This document shows, in pieces, positions 28,262 to 37,776 of a DNA stretch of 64,000 nt (position 1 is the first letter of the stretch; each line of letters opens with the position of its first letter). The position numbers and the translations under genes are program-made. Under the pieces are notes generated by a model. It was not told the origin of the DNA and did not search any database. It saw only the letters and a program-made list of their open reading frames with translations. Source of the stretch: Rhodococcus xishaensis (GTDB lineage: Bacteria > Actinomycetota > Actinomycetes > Mycobacteriales > Mycobacteriaceae); NCBI RefSeq assembly GCF_004011825.1, contig NZ_RKLO01000003.1, positions 434,001 to 498,000 on the forward strand. The letters are read 5' to 3'.

Positions 28262-29560
28262 ATGGACCGGTTGACCACGGTGGACGAGATCTTCCTACGC
28301 AGGCATCACGGCTACGGCGTCCCGATCGTGATGCAGGGCATTTGGCGCACCGCTGACGCCGTCGACGCCGCAGTCCTCGGGTCGGTGCACGAGGAACTTA
28401 CTCTCGGCGCGCTGGGTCGCCGCGTCGTGCGTCCCAGGGTTCCGGGTGCACGGCTCCGATGGGAGGCGAGCACGACGGCCCACCCCCTGCGCTATGAGAC
28501 GGATCCGGTGGACGACGTCGTGCGGTGGGCTGACAACCAGTCCGATGTCGACGTCGATCCGGAGGTCGGCCCGGCGTGGGCGCTGTCCGCCGCGCCGGTG
28601 ACGGGCGGCGGGACCGTGATCTCGCTGGTGTGCTCGCACGTCGTCGCCGACGCTCGTGGACTGGTGTCGGCGGTCGAGACTGCCCTCAGCGGTCGCCCAC
28701 CTGCCCCCACTCCCCCGCGGACCTCGGACGTCGCGGACGCGGTACGCACCGTCGGGACTGTCCTCATCGGTGGCGCAAGGGCGTCCTCGAGGCTCGCTTT
28801 CAGCGCGAAGCGGCGTCGCGAACTTCGCGAACACGCCGACGCCAACCCGAGGCCGCAACCTGGCCGTACCCACGTCGTGACCGGCACGTGCACCGCGATC
28901 CTCGACGTGGACGCGGCCGAATGGAAAGCGGCCGCGACCGCCGAGGATGGCACCGCGAACGGGCTGTTCATCGCAGTCGTCACCGGGATCGCGGGTGCAG
29001 CCGGTGTCCCGATGCCGCTGCGCATCAGCGTGCCGGTCGATACACGCAACATCGACACGGTTGACAGGAGCGCTGTGGACCACGGCGCTGCGGACAATGC
29101 AGTGGTCATGACGGAAGTGGTTGCGACACCGGATGATTCCCTCGCCGACATCCGTCGGCTGAACCGGGACGCGTTCGCCCGCCCGCCGATGGGCGCTCCG
29201 CCCGGATTCCCGGCGGAGACCTTGCAGATCCTCACCGACCGGGTTGCCCACCGACTGACCTCCGGCGCCGGGGAACGCGACGCTCTCTGCTCGAACATCG
29301 GCCACCTTCCGGACACGCTCACGTCGCTCGGGCCGTACCCGACCACCGGCGTCGCCACCCGCGCGATGCATCCGCGACTATCTGCGGAGCGGACCGCAAC
29401 GACGACGACGCGGCTATCGGCCTACCTCTGCTCCTACGGCGACAAGTACACGTTGTCGCTGGTCGGGATGGATCAGCAGTTCTTCGACGCCCCCGAGCGG
29501 TTGCGTGATCTCGCGATCGCACAACTCGGGAAGTGGGGGCTGTCGGCGCGGCCGTGGTGA
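28262..29560 (+). CDS. HxxxD acyltransferase-like protein (condensation/PapA/WS-DGAT superfamily)
   Basis: 432 residues. The HxxxD catalytic motif appears as CSHVVADARG at about 122-131, preceded by strands typical of CoA-dependent acyltransferases, and the C-terminal half carries the second lobe (PLRISVPVDTRN). The DFGWG-type structural motif of condensation domains is not evident. It may transfer acyl groups to a lipid or small molecule, consistent with its enoyl-CoA hydratase neighbour 20 bases upstream. Start ATG 28262; a long in-frame upstream reading overlaps the hydratase gene. Substrate unknown. Confidence 0.65.
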   Translation: MDRLTTVDEIFLRRHHGYGVPIVMQGIWRTADAVDAAVLGSVHEELTLGALGRRVVRPRVPGARLRWEASTTAHPLRYETDPVDDVVRWADNQSDVDVDPEVGPAWALSAAPVTGGGTVISLVCSHVVADARGLVSAVETALSGRPPAPTPPRTSDVADAVRTVGTVLIGGARASSRLAFSAKRRRELREHADANPRPQPGRTHVVTGTCTAILDVDAAEWKAAATAEDGTANGLFIAVVTGIAGAAGVPMPLRISVPVDTRNIDTVDRSAVDHGAADNAVVMTEVVATPDDSLADIRRLNRDAFARPPMGAPPGFPAETLQILTDRVAHRLTSGAGERDALCSNIGHLPDTLTSLGPYPTTGVATRAMHPRLSAERTATTTTRLSAYLCSYGDKYTLSLVGMDQQFFDAPERLRDLAIAQLGKWGLSARPW

Positions 29561-29691
29561 CCAAGCGAACACGAATGGCACCGTGTCATAGGAGCGCGGT
29601 GCGCTCAGTGCCACCGGCGCGTGGGTCGCTAGGTCGTCTCGGTCCCGGCGGTCTGGGCGCGAAACCGTTCGCCCCGGCCTACCGTTGATTC

Positions 29692-31146
29692 ATGGCTCCC
29701 GAAGAGTTCGATGTCATCGTGATCGGAGGCGGCCCGGCGGGAGAGAATGCGGCGGCCTACGCCATCGCCGGAAGCGACCGCACCGCGGCCCTGGTGGAAC
29801 ACGAGCTGGTGGGCGGCGAGTGCTCGTACTGGGCGTGCATTCCCTCGAAGGCGCTGCTGCGGCCGGGTGAGGTGCTCGGTACGGCTCGGCACATGCCGGG
29901 TGTCGAGGAGAAGGTCAACGCTTACGGGTTGGACGTCGAGGCCGTCCTCGCACGCCGGGACGATTTCACCCACGACCGTGACGACTCGTCGCAGGTGTTG
30001 TGGGCCGATGCGGCCGGCATCGACGTGATCCGGGGCAGCGCCGCGCTCACCGGCGTCCGGGAGGTCACGGTCGGCGGGCGCGTGCTCCGCGCCCGCCATG
30101 CGGTGGTGTTGGCGACCGGCACCACCGCGAGCGTGCCCGACCTCCCTGGCCTGCGCGATGCGCTGCCCTGGACGTCTCGGGATGCGACGAACGTCCGTGA
30201 GGTGCCGAAACGTCTCGCGATCATCGGCGGCGGTGTCGTCGCGTGCGAGGCCGCGACATGGCTCCACGAACTCGGCGCCGAGGAGGTCACGCTCGTAGTG
30301 CGCGGGTCGGGGCTGCTCGAGCGCAACGAACCGTTCGCTGGGGAACTTGTCGCCGAGAAACTGCGCAAGCACGGAGTGAACGTGCAGTTCGCGACGTCGG
30401 TGCAGTCCGTCACCCGCCAGACACCCGCCGCCACCGGCATCGGGCGCGTCCACGGAGGCCCGGTCACGCTGACGCTCGGTGGCGAGGCCGGTGATCCCGA
30501 CCTGACGGTCGACGAGGTGCTCGTCGCGACCGGCCGAACCCCCGCCACCGGCGGTCTCGGGCTCGAGCACGTCGGTCTATCGGACCACGGCTACGTCACC
30601 GTCGATGATCACCTGACAGTCACGGGGATGGACGGCAACTGGCTCTATGCCGTGGGGGACGTGAACGGACGGGCACTGCTGACGCACATGGGCAAGTATC
30701 AGGGCCGAGTGTGCGGAGACGTGATCGCGGCACGCGCGCAGGGCCGAGCGCTCGACGAGCCCCGATTCGTCGCGTCCGCCGACCTCGGTCAGGTGCCGCA
30801 GGTGGTGTTCACGATGCCCGAAGTTGCCGCGGTGGGACGCACCGAAAGCCAGTGCCGTGCAGATGGACTCGACGTCGAGGTCGTGACCGTGGACATCAAC
30901 GTAGCCGGATCGGCGTTGTCCCGCGACGACTACTCCGGCCGAGCGTCCCTGGTGATCGACCGCCCCACCGACACGATCGTCGGTGCCACGTTCGTCGGAT
31001 CGGGCGTCGCTGAACTCGTCCATGCCGCAACCGTCGCGGTGGTGGGCCGAGTTCCACTCGAGAGCCTGTGGCACGCGGTCCCGAGTTTCCCGACGGTGAG
31101 CGAAGTGTGGTTGCGACTGCTCGAGGAACGAAGGAAACCGTCGTGA
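29692..31146 (+). CDS. Pyridine nucleotide-disulfide oxidoreductase (LPD/mercuric-reductase-like)
   Basis: 484-residue FAD enzyme. FAD-binding VIVIGGGPAGENAA at about 8-21, the redox pair CSYWAC at 44-49, NAD-binding AIIGGGVVACEAA, the second FAD motif LYAVGDVNGRALLTHMG and a dimerisation domain. The C-terminal segment reads HAVPSFPTVSE where typical members have HAHPT-SE, so the His-Glu pair may be displaced. Not in an operon with dehydrogenase E1/E2 genes, so it is probably a stand-alone reductase (quinone or disulfide substrate) rather than lipoamide dehydrogenase. Confidence 0.82.
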   Translation: MAPEEFDVIVIGGGPAGENAAAYAIAGSDRTAALVEHELVGGECSYWACIPSKALLRPGEVLGTARHMPGVEEKVNAYGLDVEAVLARRDDFTHDRDDSSQVLWADAAGIDVIRGSAALTGVREVTVGGRVLRARHAVVLATGTTASVPDLPGLRDALPWTSRDATNVREVPKRLAIIGGGVVACEAATWLHELGAEEVTLVVRGSGLLERNEPFAGELVAEKLRKHGVNVQFATSVQSVTRQTPAATGIGRVHGGPVTLTLGGEAGDPDLTVDEVLVATGRTPATGGLGLEHVGLSDHGYVTVDDHLTVTGMDGNWLYAVGDVNGRALLTHMGKYQGRVCGDVIAARAQGRALDEPRFVASADLGQVPQVVFTMPEVAAVGRTESQCRADGLDVEVVTVDINVAGSALSRDDYSGRASLVIDRPTDTIVGATFVGSGVAELVHAATVAVVGRVPLESLWHAVPSFPTVSEVWLRLLEERRKPS

Positions 31147-31214
31147 ACTTGGCTCGCTGATCGGGCCTGCCGACCATCGTCCGCTAGAGGCCCGGTCGTC
31201 GTATAGTCGCGATC

Positions 31215-32762
31215 ATGGCCCCCAACCTGGAAGTGAGCACAGCGGAAGGCCTCGTCCGGGGCCGGCGGATCGGCGATCTGCTGACCTGGCGCGGCATTCC
31301 CTATGCGGCGCCACCAGTGGGGCCGCGTCGCCTGCAGGCACCGCTGCCTGTGCAGCCGTGGACCGGAGTCCGCGACGCCACAATGTTCGGCGATGCCGCC
31401 CCGCAACGTCGAGCGGGCACCACCCTACGGCCGGGCAAGTACCAGCCGACCTCGGAGGACTGCCTCACGCTCAACGTTGTCGCCCCCGCCTCGCCCAGTT
31501 CGACCCCGCGGCCGGTGATGGTGTTCCTCCACGGCGGGTCGTTCACAATGGGCACCACCGCTTTGGGGATCTACCGCGGCGATCGCCTCGTCCGGCGCGG
31601 CGACGTCGTCTACGTCTCCGCGAACTACCGCCTCGGGGCGCTTGGATACTTCGACTTCACCGAGTTCTCGACACCGGATCGACGGTTCGACTCCAATCTG
31701 GGGCTGCGGGACCAGGTCGCTGCACTGCACTGGATTCGGCGCAACATCGCCGCTTTCGGCGGCGATCCGTCCAATGTCACGATCTTCGGCGAATCTGCAG
31801 GCGGCACATCGGTGACGACACTCATGGCCACCCCGTCCGCGCGCGACTTGTTCGCCCGCGCCATCGCCGAGAGTCCGGCGCCCGCAATGGTGTACGACGC
31901 GTACCGTGCGGCACAGTGGGCGCGCGAGTTCGTGACGGTCCTCGGCAGCGATCCGTCTGATCCGTCCGCCGTGGCCCGAGCGCTCGAGACCGCTACTCCC
32001 GCTCAGCTCGGCAGGGCCGGAAACCGTTTGAACGCAATGGTGGTCGCCGAAACGCCCGGACTGCATCCGTTCGGTCCCGTCATCGACGGCGAGTTCCTGC
32101 CCGAGTTCCCACTGGACGCGTTCGAGTCCGGACGCGCGCACCCGGTGCCGCTGATCATCGGCACCAACGCCCGCGAGGGCACACTGTTCCACAACTTCAT
32201 CGGCGGCCTGCCCACCAACTCGGCTGGCATAGAGACGATGTTCGAAGTCACCGATCCACAGGCGCGGGACCGTGTCATCGCCGCGTATCCGGGGTACCCG
32301 GACACAACTGCGGCGGTCGACCTTGGTGGCGATGCGACGTTCTGGAAGCCGTCGGTCGACATCGCCGAGGCCCACGCGGTCCATGCCGCCACCTACAGCT
32401 ACCGCTTCGACTTTGCGCCACGACTGATGCACAGGCTGGATCTCGGCGCCACCCACGCCTTCGAGCTGTTCGCAGTGTTCGCGTACGGCGAGTCCGCCGC
32501 TGGGCGCGCACTCACCGCTCCCGGAGGGCGCCGCGGGTTGCGCGCCGTCACCGACAGAGTGCAGGAGAACTGGATCTCTTTTGCCCACAACGGAGTTCCT
32601 GCACCTTGGTGGCCAAGGTACGAGACCCGCCATCGCAAGACTCTCATCTTCGATGCGTCCACCCGAATCGAGCGGGACCCTTACCGGGAGCGTCGTCTGG
32701 CGTGGTCCGGGTACCACGGTTACCGCGGTATGGCTTCACCGGACAGCGGACGGCGTCCGTGA
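31215..32762 (+). CDS. Type B carboxylesterase (first of a tandem pair)
   Basis: 515-residue carboxylesterase/lipase of the cholinesterase-like family. N-terminal GLVRGRRIGDLLTWRGIPYA, the oxyanion HGG at about 106-108, the nucleophile elbow GESAGG with Ser about 194, and the C-terminal region containing THAFELFAVF with the catalytic His. No signal peptide, so cytoplasmic. The stop overlaps the start of the second esterase (GTGA), so the two are translationally coupled. The pair clearly arose by duplication; natural substrates unknown. Confidence 0.87.
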   Translation: MAPNLEVSTAEGLVRGRRIGDLLTWRGIPYAAPPVGPRRLQAPLPVQPWTGVRDATMFGDAAPQRRAGTTLRPGKYQPTSEDCLTLNVVAPASPSSTPRPVMVFLHGGSFTMGTTALGIYRGDRLVRRGDVVYVSANYRLGALGYFDFTEFSTPDRRFDSNLGLRDQVAALHWIRRNIAAFGGDPSNVTIFGESAGGTSVTTLMATPSARDLFARAIAESPAPAMVYDAYRAAQWAREFVTVLGSDPSDPSAVARALETATPAQLGRAGNRLNAMVVAETPGLHPFGPVIDGEFLPEFPLDAFESGRAHPVPLIIGTNAREGTLFHNFIGGLPTNSAGIETMFEVTDPQARDRVIAAYPGYPDTTAAVDLGGDATFWKPSVDIAEAHAVHAATYSYRFDFAPRLMHRLDLGATHAFELFAVFAYGESAAGRALTAPGGRRGLRAVTDRVQENWISFAHNGVPAPWWPRYETRHRKTLIFDASTRIERDPYRERRLAWSGYHGYRGMASPDSGRRP

Positions 32763-34237
32763 GCAGCAACGACATCGACGTGACTCTCGTCGAGGGAGTC
32801 GTTCGCGGTCGACGTCTACCGGATCTGTTGTCGTGGCGCGGGATTCCGTATGCGAAACCTCCCGTCGGACGGCTTCGGCTGCGCGCCCCCGAACCTGTCA
32901 TCCCGTGGACCGGCGTCCTCGACGCCACCGCATTCGGTCCCGTTGCCCCACAGCAGAACCGGAATGGTGATGAGAACTGCCTGACACTGAACGTTCTTCG
33001 CCCCGCGGCCCCGAGCGTGGCCCCACGCCCTGTCATGGTCTGGATCCACGGCGGCGCCTACATGGCCGGTTCGGCGTCATCGCCGGCCTACAGCGGAGCT
33101 TCCCTCGTGCGTCGCGGCGACGTGGTGTTCGTTTCGCTGAACTATCGGCTCGGCGCTCTCGGCTACCTCGACTTCCGAGAATTCTCCACGTCCGATTACC
33201 CTTTCGAGGTCAACGTGGGTCTGCGGGATCAGATCGCCGCCCTCGAATGGATTCAGCGCAACATCGCCCAATTCGGTGGCGACCCAGCGAACGTCACAGT
33301 GGTCGGCCAATCCGCCGGTGCGAACGCCGCTCTGACGCTGATGAGTACCCCGGCCGCCGAAGGACTGTTCGCACGCGCCATCGCGCAGAGTCCGCCCTCG
33401 GCGGCCTGCAACGGTCCGGAACTCGCCTCGAAGTGGGCACGCGAATTTCTGGACATCGCGGGAGTGACGACGCCCGAGGCGGCCGCCTTCCTCGCGGCAG
33501 CAGATCCTCAACTGCTCGTCCGCACCGCCACGAGGCTCAGTGCCCGTGGCGCCGACGAGGCCCCCGGCGTCCGGGTATTTGCGCCCGTTGCCGACGGTGA
33601 CCTGCTCCCCCAGTGCCCGCTGGAGGCATTCGAGGCCGGAACCGAACACCGGGTGCCGCTCCTCGTGGGCACCACCGCGTACGAGGGCCGGCACTACCAG
33701 CGGTTTCTGGACATCCTGCCGACGAACCGGCATCGGATCGAGAAGATGTTCGCGGGAACGGATCATCCGGAAGTCAAGACTCGCGTGATCAACGCCTACC
33801 CCGGATACCCGGGGCGGCGCGGCGCGGCGGACCTCGGCGGCGACGTGGTGCTCTGGGTCCCGACGCTGCGGTTCGCGCAGGCGCACGCCCGCCACGGCGA
33901 CACCTTCATGTATCGCTACGATTTCACGCCGCGGCTGCTACGACTAACGGGCTTGGGCGCCACCCACGCGACCGACCTGGTTCCGGTGTTCGGTACGCGC
34001 ACTCCCCTGGCCCGTGCGCTCACCGCCCTCGGCGGTCGGCGGGGTATGCGTGCGGTCACCGACACGATGCAGGAGCACTGGCTCGCCTTCGCCCGTACCG
34101 GGCGCCCCCTCGACGGGTGGCCGCGCTACTCGCCCGAACGCCGCGAGACCTTGATCATCGACGAGATCTGCCGTATCGAGTTCGATCCCCGGCGGCGCCG
34201 ACGAGAGGCATGGCTTGGGTTCCGACACCGCCACTGA
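32759..34237 (+). CDS. Type B carboxylesterase (second of a tandem pair)
   Basis: 492 residues, related to the upstream gene along the whole length (RGRRLPDLLSWRGIPYA, HGGAY, GALGYLDFREFST, TAYPGYPG-like segments). The nucleophile elbow is GQSAGA (Ser about 185) instead of GESAGG, a difference that may change specificity. The GTG at 32759 overlaps the previous stop; an in-frame reading upstream runs through the first esterase. The stop lies inside the first unit of a 28-base tandem repeat. Converges on the Fpg-type gene. Confidence 0.87.
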   Translation: MSSNDIDVTLVEGVVRGRRLPDLLSWRGIPYAKPPVGRLRLRAPEPVIPWTGVLDATAFGPVAPQQNRNGDENCLTLNVLRPAAPSVAPRPVMVWIHGGAYMAGSASSPAYSGASLVRRGDVVFVSLNYRLGALGYLDFREFSTSDYPFEVNVGLRDQIAALEWIQRNIAQFGGDPANVTVVGQSAGANAALTLMSTPAAEGLFARAIAQSPPSAACNGPELASKWAREFLDIAGVTTPEAAAFLAAADPQLLVRTATRLSARGADEAPGVRVFAPVADGDLLPQCPLEAFEAGTEHRVPLLVGTTAYEGRHYQRFLDILPTNRHRIEKMFAGTDHPEVKTRVINAYPGYPGRRGAADLGGDVVLWVPTLRFAQAHARHGDTFMYRYDFTPRLLRLTGLGATHATDLVPVFGTRTPLARALTALGGRRGMRAVTDTMQEHWLAFARTGRPLDGWPRYSPERRETLIIDEICRIEFDPRRRRREAWLGFRHRH

Positions 34238-34311
34238 GCGCGGATGCGATCACTTGAGACACTGAGCGCGGATGCGATCACTTGAGACACTGAGCGTGGA
34301 TGCGATCACTT
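34232..34311. repeat. 28-bp tandem repeat (2.9 copies) spanning two convergent gene ends
   Basis: Unit CACTGAGCGCGGATGCGATC plus ACTTGAGA, copies starting 34232, 34260 and 34288; the third has one change and ends after 24 bases. The unit contains both the esterase TGA and, in reverse, the TGA of the glycosylase, and an imperfect inverted repeat (TGA-CGC...GCG-TCA). The extra copies thus look like tandem duplication of the shared 3' end. Confidence 0.85.
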
Positions 34312-35172
34312 CAACAGACGTGACATCCGCCGGTCGGCGAGGACCTTCCCGCCTGTCTGGCACGTCGGGCAGTACTGGAACGATCGCTCGGCGTACGCCA
34401 CCTCCCGTACTGTGTCCCCACACACCGGGCACGGCAGCCCAGTGCGCGCGTGCACTGTCATCCCCGCACGCTTCTCGCCCTTGAGCCGCGCCGCCTCCTG
34501 ACCGACCGATCGTTCGATCGCGTCCGCCAGCTCCGCACGCATCGCTTCATAGAGCGCGTCCACCTCAGCGGGTGTCAGCCTCGACGCCGTCGCGAACGGT
34601 GACAACCGGGCTGCGTGCAGAATTTCGTCGGAGTACGCGTTGCCGATCCCGGCGAGCAGCGACTGATCCACCAGTGCGGTCTTGATCCGGGCGGTGGTCC
34701 CGGCAAGTATCTCGCCGAACTCTGGGCGGGTCACCTCGAGAGCGTCGGGACCGAGCCGGGCGATCCCCGGCACGTCCTGTGGGTCCGCCACCACCCACAC
34801 CGCGAGCCGCTTCTTGGTCCCGGCCTCGGTCAGGTCGAACGCGGGCGTTTGCGCATCGGGGGTGAACAGGTGTACGCGCAGCGCGAGCGGGCCCCTTCCC
34901 GGCTTCGGCGGCGTGGCGCTCGGGTTGTCAGTCCAGCGCAGCCATCCACCACGAGACAGGTGGGTGATCAACCAGAGCCCGTCGCAATCGATCGCCAGGT
35001 GCTTGCCGAACCGCCGCGCGCCCGTCAGATTCCTCCCTTGCAGCGCGGTGATCGGCGGATCGACCGTCTTGAGGACGCTCAGCGCGGCGAGGTCGACACG
35101 GCCGACCACCGCGCCGACGGCGTCGTCGCGCAGGAACTGTGCCAGGGCCTCCACCTCGGGAAGTTCGGGCAT
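34306..35172 (-). CDS. fpg: Fpg/Nei-family DNA glycosylase
   Basis: 288-residue base-excision repair enzyme removing oxidised bases. N-terminal PELPEVEALAQF supplies the catalytic Pro2 and Glu3; the helix-two-turn-helix is QSLLAGIGNAYSDEIL at about 170-185; the C-terminal zinc finger has CPVCG...CPTC with all four cysteines. In M. tuberculosis the syntenic Rv0944 is only a fragment, whereas this copy is full length. Its last codons fall at the edge of the 28-base tandem repeat. Probably not the main MutM, which usually sits near rnc; that is inference. Confidence 0.88.
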   Translation of the reverse strand: MPELPEVEALAQFLRDDAVGAVVGRVDLAALSVLKTVDPPITALQGRNLTGARRFGKHLAIDCDGLWLITHLSRGGWLRWTDNPSATPPKPGRGPLALRVHLFTPDAQTPAFDLTEAGTKKRLAVWVVADPQDVPGIARLGPDALEVTRPEFGEILAGTTARIKTALVDQSLLAGIGNAYSDEILHAARLSPFATASRLTPAEVDALYEAMRAELADAIERSVGQEAARLKGEKRAGMTVHARTGLPCPVCGDTVREVAYAERSFQYCPTCQTGGKVLADRRMSRLLK

Positions 35173-35212
35173 GCGCTCAGCGTATGCACGGGCACCGACG
35201 CTCGGCAGGTGT

Positions 35213-35953
35213 TCAGCGGCGGATCAGATAGATGTCCATGATCCAGCCCTTGTGTTCCCGCAGTTCTGCACGCACCCGGACGATGTCGTCCTCGACCTCG
35301 CGTAGGTTGCCGGAGATCAGGATCTCGTCGGGCAGCCCCAGGTAGGCGCCCCACCAAATCTGCACCTGGTCACCGGGCACGTGGGTGAAGCTGCACTCGG
35401 CGTCGAGCATCACCAGCGCGGTGTCGACGCCGTCGGGCAGGCCCTCCCGGAGCCGCCGACCGGTCGTGATGTGGACGGGTTCGCCGACCCTGTTGAGCAC
35501 GATCCGGTGCTGCGCCGCCAATGACTGCGCACTGGTCACACCGGGGATCACCGTGTACTCGAACGACAGGTTGCCACGGGCGAGAACGCGTTCGACGATC
35601 CGAAGCGTGCTGTCGTACAGCGACGGGTCACCCCACACGAGGATCGCGCCGATCCCCTCCACGCCGGCGAACTTCTCCTCGAACACCTGTGCGCGGCGGT
35701 CATGCCAATCGTCGACGACGCCTGCATAATCCGACGGGGTCCGGTTGCGCGGCGGATCGACGATCTCGACGACCCGGTACTCGTGGTCCATGTGCTCGGC
35801 GAGGATGGTGGCGCGCAGGTCGACCAGTTCCCGCTTCTCCTCACCCTTGCCGATGACGAAGAACACATCGGCCCTGTTCATGGCCTTGACGGCCTGGATG
35901 GTCACCTGGTCGGGGTCGCCGGCTCCGATCCCGATCACGAGAAGCTCACGCAT
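35213..35953 (-). CDS. cobF: Precorrin-6A synthase (deacetylating)
   Basis: 246-residue SAM-dependent methyltransferase of the cobalamin pathway, methylating C-1 of precorrin-5 with loss of acetate. Tetrapyrrole methylase fold: [19 protein letters not shown] at the start, [16 protein letters not shown] and the [13 protein letters not shown] segment. CobF indicates the aerobic B12 route. It is separated from other cob genes here, as is common in mycobacteria and relatives. It lies 41 bases upstream of the Fpg-type gene on the same strand and is divergent from thyA. Confidence 0.93.
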   Translation of the reverse strand: MRELLVIGIGAGDPDQVTIQAVKAMNRADVFFVIGKGEEKRELVDLRATILAEHMDHEYRVVEIVDPPRNRTPSDYAGVVDDWHDRRAQVFEEKFAGVEGIGAILVWGDPSLYDSTLRIVERVLARGNLSFEYTVIPGVTSAQSLAAQHRIVLNRVGEPVHITTGRRLREGLPDGVDTALVMLDAECSFTHVPGDQVQIWWGAYLGLPDEILISGNLREVEDDIVRVRAELREHKGWIMDIYLIRR

Positions 35954-36024
35954 GCGTGGGACGCTACCGGCACGGGTCGGATGTCGGGACCGCGGAGCAG
36001 ACTGTCCCGTCTAGACTGACCATC

Positions 36025-36819
36025 GTGCACACCCCCTACGAGGATCTTCTGCGCGTGGTCATGGACACCGGCACCGCGAAGGCGGACCGCACCGGAACCG
36101 GGACGCGCAGTGTCTTCGGGCACCAGATGCGTTGGAATCTGGCCGAGGGCTTCCCGCTGATCACCACCAAGAAGGTGCATCTGAGGTCAGTGGTGTACGA
36201 GTTGCTGTGGTTCCTGCGCGGCGAGTCCAACGTCAAGTGGCTTCAGGAGCACGGGGTCACCATCTGGGACGAGTGGGCCGACGCCAATGGCGAACTCGGT
36301 CCGGTGTACGGCGTGCAGTGGCGGTCGTGGCCGACACCGTCGGGCGAGCACATCGACCAGATCACCAAGGCAATCGAGACGTTGCGGACCAACCCGGATT
36401 CGCGTCGGATCATCGTCTCGGCGTGGAACGTCGCCGACCTCGACGACATGGCTCTGCAGCCGTGCCACGCGTTCTTCCAGTTCTACGTCGCCGATGGTCG
36501 ACTCAGCTGCCAGCTGTATCAGCGGAGCGCAGACCTGTTCCTCGGCGTACCGTTCAACATCGCCAGCTACGCTCTGCTCACCCACATGATGGCCCAGCAG
36601 ACCGGGCTCGAGGTGGGCGAGTTCATCTGGACCGGCGGCGACTGCCACATCTACGACAACCACGTCGAGCAGGTCACCGAGCAGCTCTCTCGAGAGCCGT
36701 ACCCCTACCCCACGCTGAAGCTGAACAAGCGCGACTCGATCTTCGACTACACCTTCGAGGACGTCGAGATCGTCGACTACCGGCACCATCCGGCGATCAA
36801 AGCGCCGGTGGCCGTTTGA
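36025..36819 (+). CDS. thyA: Thymidylate synthase ThyA
   Basis: 264-residue folate-dependent thymidylate synthase. Motifs: [17 protein letters not shown], the catalytic Cys in [29 protein letters not shown] and [10 protein letters not shown]; ends [10 protein letters not shown] as in M. tuberculosis. The GTG start at 36025 comes exactly seven bases after a -10-like TAGACT (36012-36017), so the mRNA may be leaderless. The stop overlaps the dfrA start (TGATG), coupling dTMP synthesis to dihydrofolate reduction. Confidence 0.97.
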   Translation: MHTPYEDLLRVVMDTGTAKADRTGTGTRSVFGHQMRWNLAEGFPLITTKKVHLRSVVYELLWFLRGESNVKWLQEHGVTIWDEWADANGELGPVYGVQWRSWPTPSGEHIDQITKAIETLRTNPDSRRIIVSAWNVADLDDMALQPCHAFFQFYVADGRLSCQLYQRSADLFLGVPFNIASYALLTHMMAQQTGLEVGEFIWTGGDCHIYDNHVEQVTEQLSREPYPYPTLKLNKRDSIFDYTFEDVEIVDYRHHPAIKAPVAV

Positions 36820-37301
36820 TGATCGGACTGATCTGGGGCCAGACCCTCGCCGGGGTGATCGGCAAGGACAACGCGATACCGTGGCAGATTCCCGAGGACA
36901 TGGCCCACTTCAAGGAGACCACCCTTGGACACCCTGTGGTGATGGGCCGGCTCACGTGGGATTCGCTCCCGTCCCGGTTCCGCCCGCTGCCGGGACGTCG
37001 GAACATCGTCATCACCCGGCAGGAAGAGTGGGCGGCTGACGGCGCGCTGACCGCACACGGGATCGAGGAGGCTCTCACACTCGCGGGGGACACCGCCTGG
37101 GTCATGGGTGGTTCCCAGATCTATACGGCGGCAATGCCGTTCGCGGACCTGCTTTCGGTGACCGAGATCGACGCCGACATCGACGGCGACGCGTTCGCTC
37201 CAAAGATCGGGGGTGAGTGGGTCGTCGGCGACGAGGGCGACTGGCGCATCTCCGATCCGTCCGGCCTGCGGTACCGCTTCCTGACGTACGTGCGCGCCTG
37301 A
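36819..37301 (+). CDS. dfrA: Dihydrofolate reductase
   Basis: 160-residue NADPH-dependent enzyme regenerating tetrahydrofolate after the ThyA reaction. [20 protein letters not shown] followed by PWQIPEDMAHFK (catalytic acidic residue in PED), VVMGRLTWDSLP and MGGSQIYTAAMP are diagnostic. Starts at the ATG overlapping the thyA stop; the thyA-dfrA operon is typical of the order and is the target of antifolates. Normal length. Confidence 0.96.
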   Translation: MIGLIWGQTLAGVIGKDNAIPWQIPEDMAHFKETTLGHPVVMGRLTWDSLPSRFRPLPGRRNIVITRQEEWAADGALTAHGIEEALTLAGDTAWVMGGSQIYTAAMPFADLLSVTEIDADIDGDAFAPKIGGEWVVGDEGDWRISDPSGLRYRFLTYVRA

Positions 37302-37419
37302 CCGTCAGGCTCCGACGGTGGCCGAACCGTTAGCCCGATTGCCGGGCCTCGGCCGTCGTCGTGGGTCATACTTCGTGAGGAGCGTCCCCTTCGTCCCAGA
37401 GGTATCGGAGCAGCATGTG

Positions 37420-37746
37420 ATGGACAAGACCTCATTGACGGCCCTGGCCCGCCAGCAGCTGAAGCTGGCCGCCACAATGTCGAGCGGACGCAGCTCGCAG
37501 ACCGTCTTCGGTGGCCACCAACGTCACCTGCGCCAGACCGTGATCGCGCTGACCTCCGGGCACAGCCTCGCCGAACACGACAGCCCCGGTGAGGCAACCA
37601 TCCTGGTGCTCAGCGGCAAGCTTGCGCTGATCTGCGGTGAGGACTCCTGGAAGGGCTCCACCGGTGACATGCTGATAATCCCGGCGGCCCGGCACAGCGT
37701 CGACGCGCTCGAGGACGTCGCCTTCCTGCTGACCGTCGCGAAGTAG
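37420..37746 (+). CDS. Small cupin-domain protein
   Basis: About 108 residues with a single cupin barrel: GHSLAEHDSPGEATILVLSG (motif 1) and GDMLIIPAARHSVDALED (motif 2). Likely metal binding through the histidines, no enzymatic signature. The ATG at 37420 is adjacent to an in-frame GTG at 37417; GGAG lies seven bases before the latter. It sits 30 bases upstream of devS on the same strand and may be cotranscribed, suggesting a redox or NO-related accessory role, which is inference. Confidence 0.8.
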   Translation: MDKTSLTALARQQLKLAATMSSGRSSQTVFGGHQRHLRQTVIALTSGHSLAEHDSPGEATILVLSGKLALICGEDSWKGSTGDMLIIPAARHSVDALEDVAFLLTVAK

Positions 37747-37776
37747 AGGCGCTGCACGGCGGCCTATGCTGCCTGC

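Noticed and set aside
37381-37410. DevR box upstream of the cupin/devS genes
   Set aside because: CGTCCCCTTCGTCCCA keeps only one half of the palindrome; the left half does not match.
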